Shown piece by piece: positions 11,216 to 22,001 of a stretch of DNA of 64,000 bases. The DNA is from Heliocidaris erythrogramma (taxonomy: Eukaryota; Echinodermata; Echinoidea; Camarodonta; Echinometridae). Every line of letters starts with the position of its first letter. The stretch's first letter is position 1. A program made the position numbers and the translations under genes. The stretch lies in the NCBI GenBank assembly GCA_025617745.1, contig CM046855.1, positions 16,275,880 through 16,339,879 of the forward strand, written 5' to 3'. The notes beneath the pieces are model-generated. The model did not search any database and was not told the DNA's origin. It saw only the letters and a list, made by a program, of their open reading frames with translations.

Positions 11216-11884
11216 AAATAGTTGGTATTTTCTGTCGCGTGTAGTAAAGGTATGGGGGGAAAAATAAGATAAATATTTTAAATACTTGCTTTCAAATTCA
11301 GGCCTTAAAAATCTCACTCCTACCTCAAATGGCCGTTAGGAAGAACTTTTGATATTTTCAGCAAAATCCAAAGTCAAAATCTTGTCCAAAACCGGAGAAA
11401 TCCCCGCCGATTTGTTTCGCGATCGCGCGTTGTTTACATACTGCCGATGTCTTACACTAAAATCGGCCAATAAAATTTTTGTCCACGAAAAAACTCGGGA
11501 TCGCAAGCGCACATCGATCTTTACGATCGCGCACACAGAAAATCGGGACTTTTCTGTGTATGCCGCAGGGACCAAATTTTTAAGGACAAAACTCTTTTGG
11601 GGAGATGTCAGCGCCCGCGGCGACCAGGAAATGTACACATTGACTCCGATAGCTCGTTTCGCGAGAATCAACAGTAAATTACGGATTTGATTTTTGGAAA
11701 TATCTTTTCCAACATCGGTGAGTTGAATTTATTGTATTTCTTGGATATTTTGATGTCGGTTTTTGTAAACTAAATGCCGATTTTGAGTGAATGTTTGTGA
11801 CTTTTGTGCAGTGGTGTTTTAAAAAGTTGAGGTGTATGAATGCCTAAATTATACACACGAAGTATAGGAATGTAGCTATGAGTG
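11216..11884 (-). repeat. Repeat family A, copy 2 (intact, reverse orientation)
   Basis: Full-length relative of the 49770-50456 copy in the opposite orientation. Terminal sequences correspond ('aatagttggtattttctgtc' at the left; 'gaatgtagctatgagtg' at the right). It contains overlapping open frames on both strands at 11336-11690 (111 aa on -, 113 aa on +) that are also open in copy 3. Confidence 0.75.
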
Positions 11885-11889
11885 GGTTA

Positions 11890-12750
11890 GGCCTAGGATA
11901 TACGCCATTTACACTGCATGAAGCCAAGAATTTTATTCCGCCATTCTAATGACTAATCGAGCCGGTTTAGCAGTCTGCAGCCTTTTTGAGTTTTGTGCAG
12001 GTTGTGAAAAATGCCGTGGTCCTGGAATTTGGAAAATCCCTTTCCTGTTAACTCCCGCCACCAACAGGTTCTTCACCACAGTGTTTCCTCCTAGGGAAAC
12101 TTTTGGCAAGTTTTTCATAATTTGGGGGGGGGGGAATTCAGCTAAAAAGAGACCAAAAAAGCATAAATTTTTGAGAACTCACCAGTGTTTCACTATTTGT
12201 GTAGCTACATGTATGGATCCTCTTGTAAAGTAATCTCTTGTAATCGAAAGTATACGATATGGTGGAGATGTCTGACGAAATTTCCATTAATGCTGAACAA
12301 AAAGTCAATGTAGATGGCACTAAGCCATTTGAGACCTCAATGTTTAGCATTAATGGAAATTTCGTCAGACATCTCCACCACTGCACCAAATCGTATAGTT
12401 TCGATTATGGTTCTATCGCCGACAGCGCGCGCCATTGCACGCAGCTGCCATTTTGAATCTGCATTACAAGAGGATACACAAACACTGGTGATTTCTTGAA
12501 AATTTCTTCTGCTATATTTTGTCTTTTTTTAGCTGAATTCCTCCCCCCCCCCCCCCAATTACCAAAAGCTTGCCAAAAGTTTCCAGAGGAGAGGAGACGC
12601 TGTGGTGAAGTCAAGAACCTGTCGGTCACGGGAGCTAACAGGAAAGGGATTTTCCAGGGCATTTTTCATAACCTGCTAAACTGACTCGATTAGAATGGCG
12701 AAATAAAAATCCTGGCTTCATGCAGTGTAAATGGCGTATACATGTAGCCC
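11890..12750. repeat. Large foldback element (~330-bp arms) with a second internal hairpin
   Basis: Bases 11895-12230 and 12450-12745 are inverted copies (e.g. 'gccatttacactgcatgaag' versus its complement near 12720; 'gtgaaaaatgcc' versus 'ggcatttttcat'). The central part is an additional inverted pair: 12261-12294 against 12346-12379, around 'ggtggagatgtctgacgaaa'. G/C homopolymers at 12123-12132 and 12543-12556 occupy mirrored positions. No transposase frame. A fragment of the same family starts the window. Confidence 0.8.
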
Positions 12751-12789
12751 TCTTTTTTTTTTTAACACTCGGGAAGCCATCCTGGCTAG

Positions 12790-13764
12790 TCGGGCAAACT
12801 CAGCACTAGGGCAAACTCGGCAATAGCGGAAAATTGAGGCCGAGCTAGCCTGGAGGGCTTAAATCGATCATGAAATACCAACTGTAAGGTTTTGTTGTAA
12901 TTAGACCTACTAGCTAAGAACGTTTATTAACCATTATTTTTGATAGAATTGTATGAAATACTCACTTTGAAGATAATCTTGCAATTTTCTTGAGCTAAAA
13001 TGATTGAAAAGTGACATTTTAGACAGTTTAATCGTTGAGTTGTTTGCTTCGCAATGTAAGCACCATGGCCCATTGCTGGAATACTCCCCAGGGAGTGGAG
13101 AATGTGCATACATTGTGTGCGGGCAAGCCAGAATCCGATGACCGGGTAATAATATATCTGTAAAGTGCTTAGAGACATCGTCGATGTATTAGGCGCTATA
13201 TAAAAGCGGAATATTATTATTATTAATTACACGATGCAGCTCGCCATCGCCGTGCACAGCATGCACTGTTTTTTGTACTGACACACATTTTGCAAAACTA
13301 CAAAACTAACAGTCGGTAAAATATTTATATCCATCGTGAATTTATATGGATCGAATATAGTTTCAGTATGTTTCAGACATGATTAATATTCAAATTTTGC
13401 AGTAATTCCTTCATCAAAATATTTCTCCAGATACAAGTCTGAGTACCAAACACAGTCACTGAGTCAGTGAATGCAACGCACAGCGATTGCAAATGCGAGC
13501 TGTGAATTGTGATTAAACTGCCTATAATGTTACTTTGATATAATATTAGCTCAAGAAAATTGCAACATTATCTTCAAAGTAAAAATTAGTATTTCATACA
13601 ATTCTATCAAAAGAACGGTAAAATACATATTTTTAGCTAGTATTTAGTAATCAAAACGAAACCTTACGGATTAGTATTTCATGATCGATTCAACCTCTCC
13701 AGGCTAACTCGGCCTCGCATTTCCGCTAGGGCCGACTTGCCCTAGTGCCGAGTTAGCTTGGATT
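12790..13764. repeat. Foldback element with ~210-bp arms carrying a SINE
   Basis: The left arm 12790-13000 and the right arm 13545-13764 are inverted (e.g. 'cactagggc' at the ends, 'aatcgatcatgaaata', 'gaattgtatgaaata'). The interior contains the SINE at 13030-13226 and non-repetitive sequence. Flanking duplications could not be defined. Confidence 0.75.
13030..13226 (+). mobile_element. SINE with (ATT)n tail
   Basis: The 3' part 'gtaaagtgcttagagacatc' followed by 'ggcgctatataaaagcgg' and (ATT)n is the pattern of abundant sea-urchin/deuterostome SINE 3' ends (recalled, not searched). It sits inside a foldback element, so it either inserted there or was carried with it. No pol III A/B boxes were confidently located in the 5' part. 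Confidence 0.6.
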
Positions 13765-14214
13765 CCTGTGAATAGGCTACAATGTTTTGACGGTTTGCAG
13801 CCCTATGCTTGCTAGTCGGCCATCATGTCTTCCACCCTGCAGTTTGACCCGATATTTAACAAAAATTATTATTCTGTTCCTGATCTGTAGGCTGTAATTG
13901 TATTGTAATTAGTAAAGGTGTACAGCCAATGCGAGACTGTTTCCTATTTTAATTTATGGAGACTGTCTCCCATAATTTTGAGATTTAGCTTACAAAATGA
14001 AAAGGACAAAAGAAACAACACCAACAACAAGGCAGTTTCTCCAAGGCCAAACCAAATTTTTGTGTCGCTGATGTCAGAAGCCCATTTGTTTTGTGTGTGG
14101 ATCCACTGGAGCTGAAGAACTCCAACTCCAACTCCTTAAGGGCAACCTAAAATCCCATTCGTTCAATCTTGCGTTTTGAAGACAGATATTTTTTTTCTTT
14201 TTCTTTTTCTTGTT

Positions 14215-14326
14215 ATTCATTCTCTTGTTATGTTTGTATAATTTTCTTTATGTTGTAAAGCGCCTTGAGCATTTAATCAAAATGGATAATGGCACTATAG
14301 TAATCTAATGTATTATTATTATTATC
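14215..14326 (+). mobile_element. SINE/LINE 3'-tail fragment with (ATT)n
   Basis: 'gttgtaaagcgccttgagca' followed by 'ggcactatagtaatctaatg' and (ATT)n, a second tail type resembling the one at 13.1-13.2 kb. The body of the element cannot be delimited. Confidence 0.5.
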
Positions 14327-14832
14327 ATAATAAAAAATGTTATAAAAACATAAGTAGATGGAGAATTTGTAAAGTTGAAGGTCAAATGGGGTACATTTCA
14401 TGAGGAATCTGCTTGTCACATTTTTATTTTGATCTGACATGGCCGAGGTAATCCCTTGCAGCAAATGTAAACGAAGAAAATTTGTCTTCTAAATGGGAAA
14501 CTGTCTCCCAAATAGGCTACCAAAAATGTTGCCAAAACTAGTGTCTGACAATAGAGACAGTCTTACAAACAAGAAACAGTCTCCAATATTGGCCGTGTGC
14601 AACTACTACCCTGGTAATAATTACTCTTACATTTTTCTTGTACAAAGAATAAGTTTGCCGAAATTCTTATCAAAATTTGAGAGAGAACAATGAAAAAAAA
14701 AATTGTCATTTTCGCAAGACACCAAGAACAGACATGACAGATGGAATTGTCATTTTTGCATTGGTTATGTTATCGCAAAAAACAAATGTTTTTCATGTCC
14801 GCAAAATCATTATTTCATATGCAGTTCTAGAT

Positions 14833-15065
14833 TTTAAAGGGCAATCCAACCTTGGTAATAAAAATAAGAAAAACAGGATGGTGAAAGTTTGAAAGAAATT
14901 GGACAAGCAATTAAAGTTATGGATGTTTGAAAAAAAGAGATCACTACGTCTATGCTAATCTCAAATTGGCAATTTGGTGAGTCGATTGTGACATACTGAC
15001 AGACAACTCTTCTGTTTTGTTGTACAAAAAAATATTAATTTGCGGTTTTCTCTGAAGTGCCTTTA
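14833..15065 (+). repeat. One arm of the AAAGGGCAA-type MITE
   Basis: Starts 'ttaaagggcaatccaac' and continues 'aggatggtgaaagttt', parallel to the left arm of the foldback at 40911-41512 ('ttaaagggcaacccaag ... aggatggtgaaagtt'). The opposite arm was not found, so it is a partial copy. Confidence 0.6.
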
Positions 15066-18000
15066 CCAGCGGGACCAACGCTCGCTACCGTTAAACCAAC
15101 GCTAAAGCAATGCCGGCTTCAGCGGTGCACCGCTAACAGGCCTCAAAAGTCAGCAATTTTAGGGGCAGGCAATTTCTGGTTTTGGGGGCAGTCTCTTTCA
15201 ATATTTTTTTAGGGGCAGCAAGGCAAGTCAGTGGGGCACCAAGGCAAAAAATTAAAAAATAAATAACAAAACACAAATGACTGACTTTACATGTAGGTAC
15301 CATTATTCTGAATCATTTTCAGATGATGACGACAATGGGACTAGAGGGGTGGCTTATTTCACGATTTGGCCATAAAAATAAGTTTTGGTTTCAAAATGTA
15401 GAGATTTTATTTCTATCTGGTACACTAAAAGTATAGTCACGCATTGTATTACCGAACGTGTTATGTCTATGGGAAAATCGAAATTGCAACTTTTACCGAT
15501 TTTGGGTGAAATCAAGATTTCAAATATTGAATAAAAGCTGAAAAATCGTCGAAATTTTATATATTTTTTGTGACCGGGTTGGAAATATTGTAAAGATAAT
15601 ATGGTGTGAAAATCAGATTTTGAAAGCTTTGAATTCGCTCACAGCCAGCGACGAAAGATCGACTTGCAAGAACGAACATCTGCGCTCGCACGCTGCTCCA
15701 TTGATAGCACGCGCAAAATCGCGGGGAGGTGTGTTGACGGCAGAAATGTCATTTCCCCAGCCCCATAGACAATACACGTAATCCGATAATACCAGTTCGT
15801 TTTGCGTGCGTCATATGTAACAGAAATTTTGCAAGGTCGTGTTTCGGAACTTATATCTCGAGACAACGATCATCATTTGCAAAACGGATTTCATATTTGG
15901 ATTCATCATCACTCCCTTTATGAACATCGTATTGGGAAGCAATTTTGAAGGTAGTTTCCAGTCTACAAAATTAGAGGAAACTCTTAAGTGTCCGGTAATA
16001 CAGTACACCACTATAGGCAAAAAAACAAACAAGAAGGGACCCTGCGTAACACGATACAGTGTACATGGGACTCTAATCTTCAATAGATTTTATAGGCAAT
16101 AGCATTCATTCTATGATAGCCTTACCTTTTAATAAAGAAGTTGAGCATTCGGCTTTAAGCCGCCGCGTTCTTCAGCTCACCATCTTTAATCGCTTTCCTG
16201 CGATTGACTTTCGGCATTTTTTATTATTTTTTATTAGTCGATCTAATTAAATTAGGGATTTGTTATGTGTGTCGCATCATCGCATGCTCAGCCTATACAA
16301 GCGACACACCTTGGATACTTACCCAGGCCATGTGCGTGAGCTGAGAGAAAAGACTGACCGTGCCATCACTGGGTGTGCATGTCAGAACTCGGTACCATGG
16401 AGTTACATGTAACTCTATGCTCAGTACATACTGCTGCCTTTGGCCGGCGTGCCCGGCTATGCCCACCAGCCAGCTACGTTAATTGGGTAGCTGCAGCTGG
16501 CTGGCGGGCAGCAGAGAGCTCGGCCGTGCAGAGATCCATCGAGCGATGTTAAAAAGTTGCAGTTCGTCGTCATGCAATGACATTATGTACAGTACATTTC
16601 TATGAGTGCGTGTGGACACGTAATAATGTCATTTTGGTGTAAAAAATTCACTCGTGTAGTGAGTTCCTCAACAAGCTATAGTTTGTGTATGTTTCGGGTG
16701 AAAGGGCATCACGGCAAAATAAAAAAAAGGGGCAGCCACAAGTTGCTGTAAGTAGCGTATTTTTAGAGGGGCATTGCGGCAAATTGCCTTTTGCCGAACG
16801 GGTAATTCGAGCCCTGCGCTAAGGCAACGCCCGTGTTTTCCATTTTGTGCGCGGTGACGAGCGTTGTCGAAATTCGGCCCCCTCTCCCTACCGTTCAAGG
16901 AACGCTCCAACAAAGTTCTGGCGGTGTGACCTGGCCTTTAGATCTTTGAATAACAAAATATGAGTTGTATGCATCCCTGCACATCAACTGAAATCAACTT
17001 GCATTTGGGTTGCAGTGGACCTTTAACAAGGCTCTTTACTAAGTACTGCTATTAACTTTTGTTTCCCCTTTGGCTTTAGTTTGTCAAAGAATAATTTTTT
17101 TCCCTGTAAAGTAGGGTCTAGTAATAATTTGAAATAGTAGAATGTAAATGCAGCTTTTAAGCAAAATATTTTTTTCTGCTGAAATAGTTTTTAATTATCA
17201 TGGCGATTACAAGCCTCTATAAAAAGTAAAATACTGGATGATAAATCTATGTTTGCCAATTTCATCCTGTTTCATGGCTTCAGGAGGGTCATGGCATTCC
17301 CAACAATAATTGAACTAAATTAGCTGGACAGGAATATGGAATCTATATGAAATCATGTTTTTAAAATCATTCAGCATAATTCCTTTATCAATGATTGCAT
17401 ATTGAAATTATGGAATGTATCCATCGGACAGTGGAAAAAAGACAGGGCTGAGGATGATTTGGCCTCTTTCTTTTGATAAAAAAAGTAATATTAATTTTTA
17501 AAAAGCCATTTAGTTTTTGTTTTTGTTTTAGTTTCAGTTATTCAAGTCACATAAATTGTTTGGTGGTGCATGTGTGTGGCTGCTGTGAAGGAAGAATTTC
17601 AAGAAGCCTGATGAGATTTTTTCCGGGGATGGGGGGGGGGGGGGATGGGTGTAGGCTGTGTCAGCAGGATTAAACTAATAAAGGCTTTGTTTTATTGTAA
17701 GGACTACATTATGGACAGAAAAGATTTACATGTAGATGTAGGGGCTTTTGAAAATTGTATGTGAGCTTTCCTAAGAGTTTAAGGACAAATTGCCTACATC
17801 AGTCCATTTTCTCTCATTCGAGCAGGCAGAATTCAACATGTCTGGCAGTGGCCATTCCTGATACATGGCGTTATGCTGTACATTTTATTTTCCATTAGGG
17901 TTTATGTACAGCTCCTTTTTTTAGGGGGGGGGGAATTCTCGTGGCCCTCTCGACCACATCGACTAGACTGCTCAGTAGACTTCAATTTTCTAACATGGGT

Positions 18001-18219
18001 TTGTACATTGATCATTGCATTAAAATTGGTTACTTTTCTCAGCTTTGTTGGCCCCTTTTTGGTTATGTTTTCAATGCAAATAATCAATTGAATATGAACT
18101 ATTTCCTATTTTGAAAAGTATAAAGAAACTGTGAACTATGTTTTTGTGTATGAATCATGCTGACCTTTCATAATACATGTCATCTTATTTCGTAATATCA
18201 TCAGACCAATTTTTAGCAG
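15066..18219. other. Intronic/upstream stretch, repeats only
   Basis: No splice-bounded coding sequence recognised. It contains a hairpin at 16461-16509 (arms 'gcccaccagccagct' / 'agctggctggcgggc'), CpG-bearing repeat-like DNA at 15.6-16.9 kb, and T/A-rich sequence leading into the RRM exon. The acceptor used by that exon is 'tttttagcag' at 18210-18219. Confidence 0.5.
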
Positions 18220-21200
18220 GCCGACTGTACGTGGGCAGCCTCAATCATAGCACAACCAAGGATGACATTCAAAGGGAGTTCGGCAAATACGGTCATCTCA
18301 CAGATATCTGGATGGCGCGTAACCCTCCAGGATTTGCGTTCGTTGAGTTCGAAACTGCCGGACAAGCAGAGGCAGCACTAAAAGAGCTCAATGGTCGCAC
18401 CTTCTTGGGTAATCGCATTATGGTGGAACCATCTCGTGCCCAGAATGGCCGTGGAGGTCGCGGTGGAGGAAGAGGTGGTGGAGGTGGCGGTGGCGGAGGA
18501 GGAAGATATGACGGCAGACGAGATGGTGACAGAGGAAGAACCGGGGGACCAACTAGATCACCACGAGGCCAATATCGAGACTACCCTCCTAGCGATTATG
18601 GTCGCAGTAGCGATTTTAGTCGCGGTGGCGGAGACTTCGGTCGTGGTGGAGGTGGTGGTTACAGAGATGACAACAGAGGGTCCAGATACAGCGATTCCTA
18701 CAGCTACGGAGATTCAGCATATCGCAGCCGCTCACCAATTCGTCGCAGGTATCGCTTAGTGGATGTGTCAAACTCTATGTTAAACATGAGCGAAAGGGGT
18801 CGATTTATTTACTACATCGCGTAACCCAAAGTTAAGCAAATTTTTGGCTTCCGTCGTATGGAACAGTGTATTACTGTTCTGATGATATTCCAAATTTTAT
18901 AGGATAAAGATAATAAAGCGCATTTTTTTTCTCCTACTCACTTCAGGACGTTTGTCGAGCAAGCGAATCATGAATTGAATGATTCCAAATTACAAAGTAA
19001 AGAGTTAATAATTTTATCTTGGGTTTATTCATAGAAGGTTTGGAATATAAATGAATGACTTTAAACTTCGCAGTAATCGCAAAGTGCTTCGTTCTTCAAT
19101 ACAGCTGTGACGCCAATGAAACTTACAGAGCGCGAGTTTATCCGTCAAAATTGCTACTTGTACACAGAATCGGATAGGGGTAATATATGCATCTTGATGG
19201 ACATAGTTTCTTCTGGAGAATTCTGTGTTCGTAGTTGCCTCAGTATTCGCACTATAGTAGCAGATGTGGAAGCTATCTTGTCGCAATACATTTAGTTCAG
19301 AGCATATGGATACACTACACATAATCGCAGTAATCGCAATTACCCGAAAATCGACCCCTATTTGCTGATCTTCAATATGTCTTTTCTACTAGCGTAGCGT
19401 CTTCTCACTTGATGCAGTTATTTTTATTCAAAGAGCTTCAAGTTTGATTTGATGTTAGACGTCCTCTACAAAAAAAACACTACTTTCTTGGGGTAGAAAT
19501 GGTATACATATACATTCTACTTGCTGACTTACACATGTATCAGAAGTTTTATTGTAACAAACAATAATCTCTTTCTACCACATGTGTTGTTATTGCACGT
19601 GCATTGCAATACAATGTACACATTACCCCAAAATTATTCTGCCTTCTATTGCTGCCGATGTTATCCTTGTTTCTCAAGCATTTGTCTTGTATTAGGTTTT
19701 GTTATTCCGATGGCTAACAAAGGAAAGTATAGAGCATGCAATTCCATTGATTTGATTTATGATAAATTAAATTTCAATCATTATATGAATGCTCAAAATT
19801 ACTTTTCAAAAGTGAAAATAAGAAATAGAAAATATGCATGTTACAATATTTATACAAACAATATGACATTCAAGGTATTATATTGATGTTTCTACTGCAG
19901 AATTTGCAAGATTGCATGTTATTAGCTACATGTGACTGGGTAATATGGGAAGGACTTTTCAGGGACTTTTCAACTTGAAAACAATGATTTTGCAACCAAC
20001 CAGTCATAACGAGTTTCAGAATTCTCTTTTCTGTTTTTTTTTTTGGACTTAGTGTGTTAGTATGTCCTTAATTGTTAGTTACAGGAGATGGCAAATATGT
20101 AATGGTAATGATGAAAAAAGAAAAAGGATAATTTTTATTCCTTCATCGTTCAGATTTTTTTTTCAGATTTATTAGTAATGCTTGGTTTTCAGTTTACTTT
20201 TTTGATTATTTTTATTTATTTATTTACTTTTTGGTTAATTGTTGTTTCAAATTTTGTTTATTGTAATATCTTTATTTCTAGCAATGATTTTTTATTATCT
20301 ATTCTTTTTAAAGCTCCCAACACCCACAATTATTTAGCTTGCATACGTGTAGCAGTGGATATTCTACGTATTTCAAGCACGTGGTCGCTATCGCAAATCG
20401 CATATTGCAGTTGTTTATCACTACAGAGAAGTTTCGCAAGAATTCAGCATTAAGTTCTCTCAATCGCGAAGAAACCTCAGCTCTTTCATTGGGAGGATAA
20501 ATTGAAAACATCAGTTGCTTGATGCAATATGTTGATATCGAGCGATGAGTGATTCTAGATTGCTCATTAATTTCCTTCTGAATCGCACACGCACAACAGC
20601 AGTATCTACGATATCTTGATGAGCGAAGCAAATTATTAATTGACTTTGTAATGGAAGCACCTGATTTGAGCAAATATGTATAATGTACATTTATTTGGTC
20701 AACATACATGTATGTTTGAACCCTGATGCAAATACATATAAATGATATGTAGTTAAAATCACTATTAATTATTCCATTTTGTTGTTCTGTAGGAGTCCTG
20801 CCTTTGCTGCTCCCCCTCCTGCAAGAGGCCGTGATTATGGTGGGAGGGATTATGGTGGTGGGCGTGACGTAGGCAGCAGAGATATGGGTGGCCGTGATTA
20901 TGCTAGACGGGAACCAAGAAGAGACTATGAGCGTGAACCTAGAGACTACGCTCCAGGTCCCTCTGCTGGGTAAATACCTTTTTTTTTGGTTATTGTCAAG
21001 TGTAAGTAAGCAATCTGAATAACAAAGGTGCTTTTGCTTGTAATGTTGTTTATTGATGAGAAAGCCTTTGGAAAAGCCAAAAGTGATCTGTTATTAGTTA
21101 ATTTTCTTGTTTATTTATAAACAAATCCCATTGGCCCATGCGCTGTATTCTCGAAAGTGGCAAAAGTTAAGCTTGGCTTAACTTAGGCCACTGATTTATG

Positions 21201-22001
21201 GAAGGCCACATGTCAACCCCTAAGTCCCGTATAAATTACTATACATGTATTTATGTAACAAGATAAAGAAACCAAACTATTTCCTTGCATGAAATTAGCA
21301 TCAGAACTCCATTCTATCGTGAGATTTTTGTATTAGGATTTAGTTCCAGAACTAGAGGGAGTCCATGGTGATTTTGTAGGATTAACCCTTTCAAGACAAT
21401 TGACCACATTTTGTGGTTTGGCTTAATAACTTTTGATTCAGAGCTCTATAAAATAGTGCCATGGTGCTTGTGTTGATTATGTTATATGTAGCTGATATTC
21501 AAAAATGGAGAAAAGAAATGGATGGTGGTAAACGTATAAGTGATGTTCAGTGCTAGACTCGGTACCCGCTGTGGCTCAAAACCCCAGACGGCCACATTTG
21601 GTTGAAGTACATGTATGTGTTATACACTATACATGTGATGTGACAAAAGTTGACTGAGGGAGTCCGCTGTTTGTTCCATGAGTTGACCCAAGCCTGTAAT
21701 GAGTTTCAATGTTAGTACACTGGAATCCTCTCTTGGCACCAAAATCATAACAAAACTATAATATCTTGTTGAAATTATATGTACAGTAAACCAATAATCA
21801 CAAGTGTAAGTATGCTATACATTGTATAAGACCAATATTAAATCCTTTGTTTTATTTTTTAAAACTAACAGCTATGGTGGTGGACGACCAGAGCGATCTC
21901 CATATGACAGTAGGGGATCTGATCGAGGCTATGATAGAGGAGGCTTTGATCATGGGGGCTACGACAGAGGCAGCAGACGTTCTCCTCCCCCAAGACGCTG
22001 A
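18220..22001 (+). CDS. SR/RGG-type RNA-binding protein (SRSF3/7-like RRM)
   Basis: Three secure exons: 18220-18748, 20793-20969 and 21872-22001 (stop TGA at 21999). All have GT-AG borders and consistent phase. The N-terminal RRM shows RNP2 LYVGSL and RNP1 within RNPPGFAFVEFE, the arrangement of SRSF3/SRSF7 and fly Rbp1. It is followed by a glycine-arginine tract (RGG box), SRSPIRRR, an RDY-repeat exon (GRDYGGRDYGGGRD) and a GYDRGG tail ending RRSPPPRR. True RS dipeptides are few, so it is intermediate between a small SR protein and an hnRNP-like RGG protein. The expected role is nuclear pre-mRNA binding in splicing or export. With the candidate first exon at 8848 it would be 280 aa. Read-through of the first exon into the intron gives an alternative end (see 18749-18824). 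The orthologue name is uncertain, so no symbol is given. Confidence 0.88.
18749..18824 (+). CDS. Alternative C-terminus of the SR-like gene by intron retention
   Basis: The frame of the RRM exon stays open for 25 codons past the donor at 18749 (GTATCG, not a strong consensus), adding RYRLVDVSNSMLNMSERG and a stop at 18822-18824. Retention would remove the RDY and GYDRGG exons. SR-protein genes commonly autoregulate through retained introns or poison exons (family knowledge); use here is inferred. Confidence 0.35.
18825..20792. other. Intron of the SR-like gene
   Basis: About 2 kb with scattered CGCAAT/AATCGC words near 19040-19340 and 20380-20640, typical of decayed repeats, and AT-rich filler. 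No gene seen. Confidence 0.5.
20970..21871. other. Last intron of the SR-like gene
   Basis: GT donor at 20970 (GTAAAT), acceptor 'ctaacag' at 21871. No recognisable feature inside. Confidence 0.6.

Noticed and set aside
15811-16102. Overlapping 87-90-codon frames on both strands
   Set aside because: No motifs, no splice context, repeat-like surroundings.
17839-17870. ATGTCTGGCAG as alternative first exon for the SR-like gene
   Set aside because: No donor at the required phase and a stop seven codons in.
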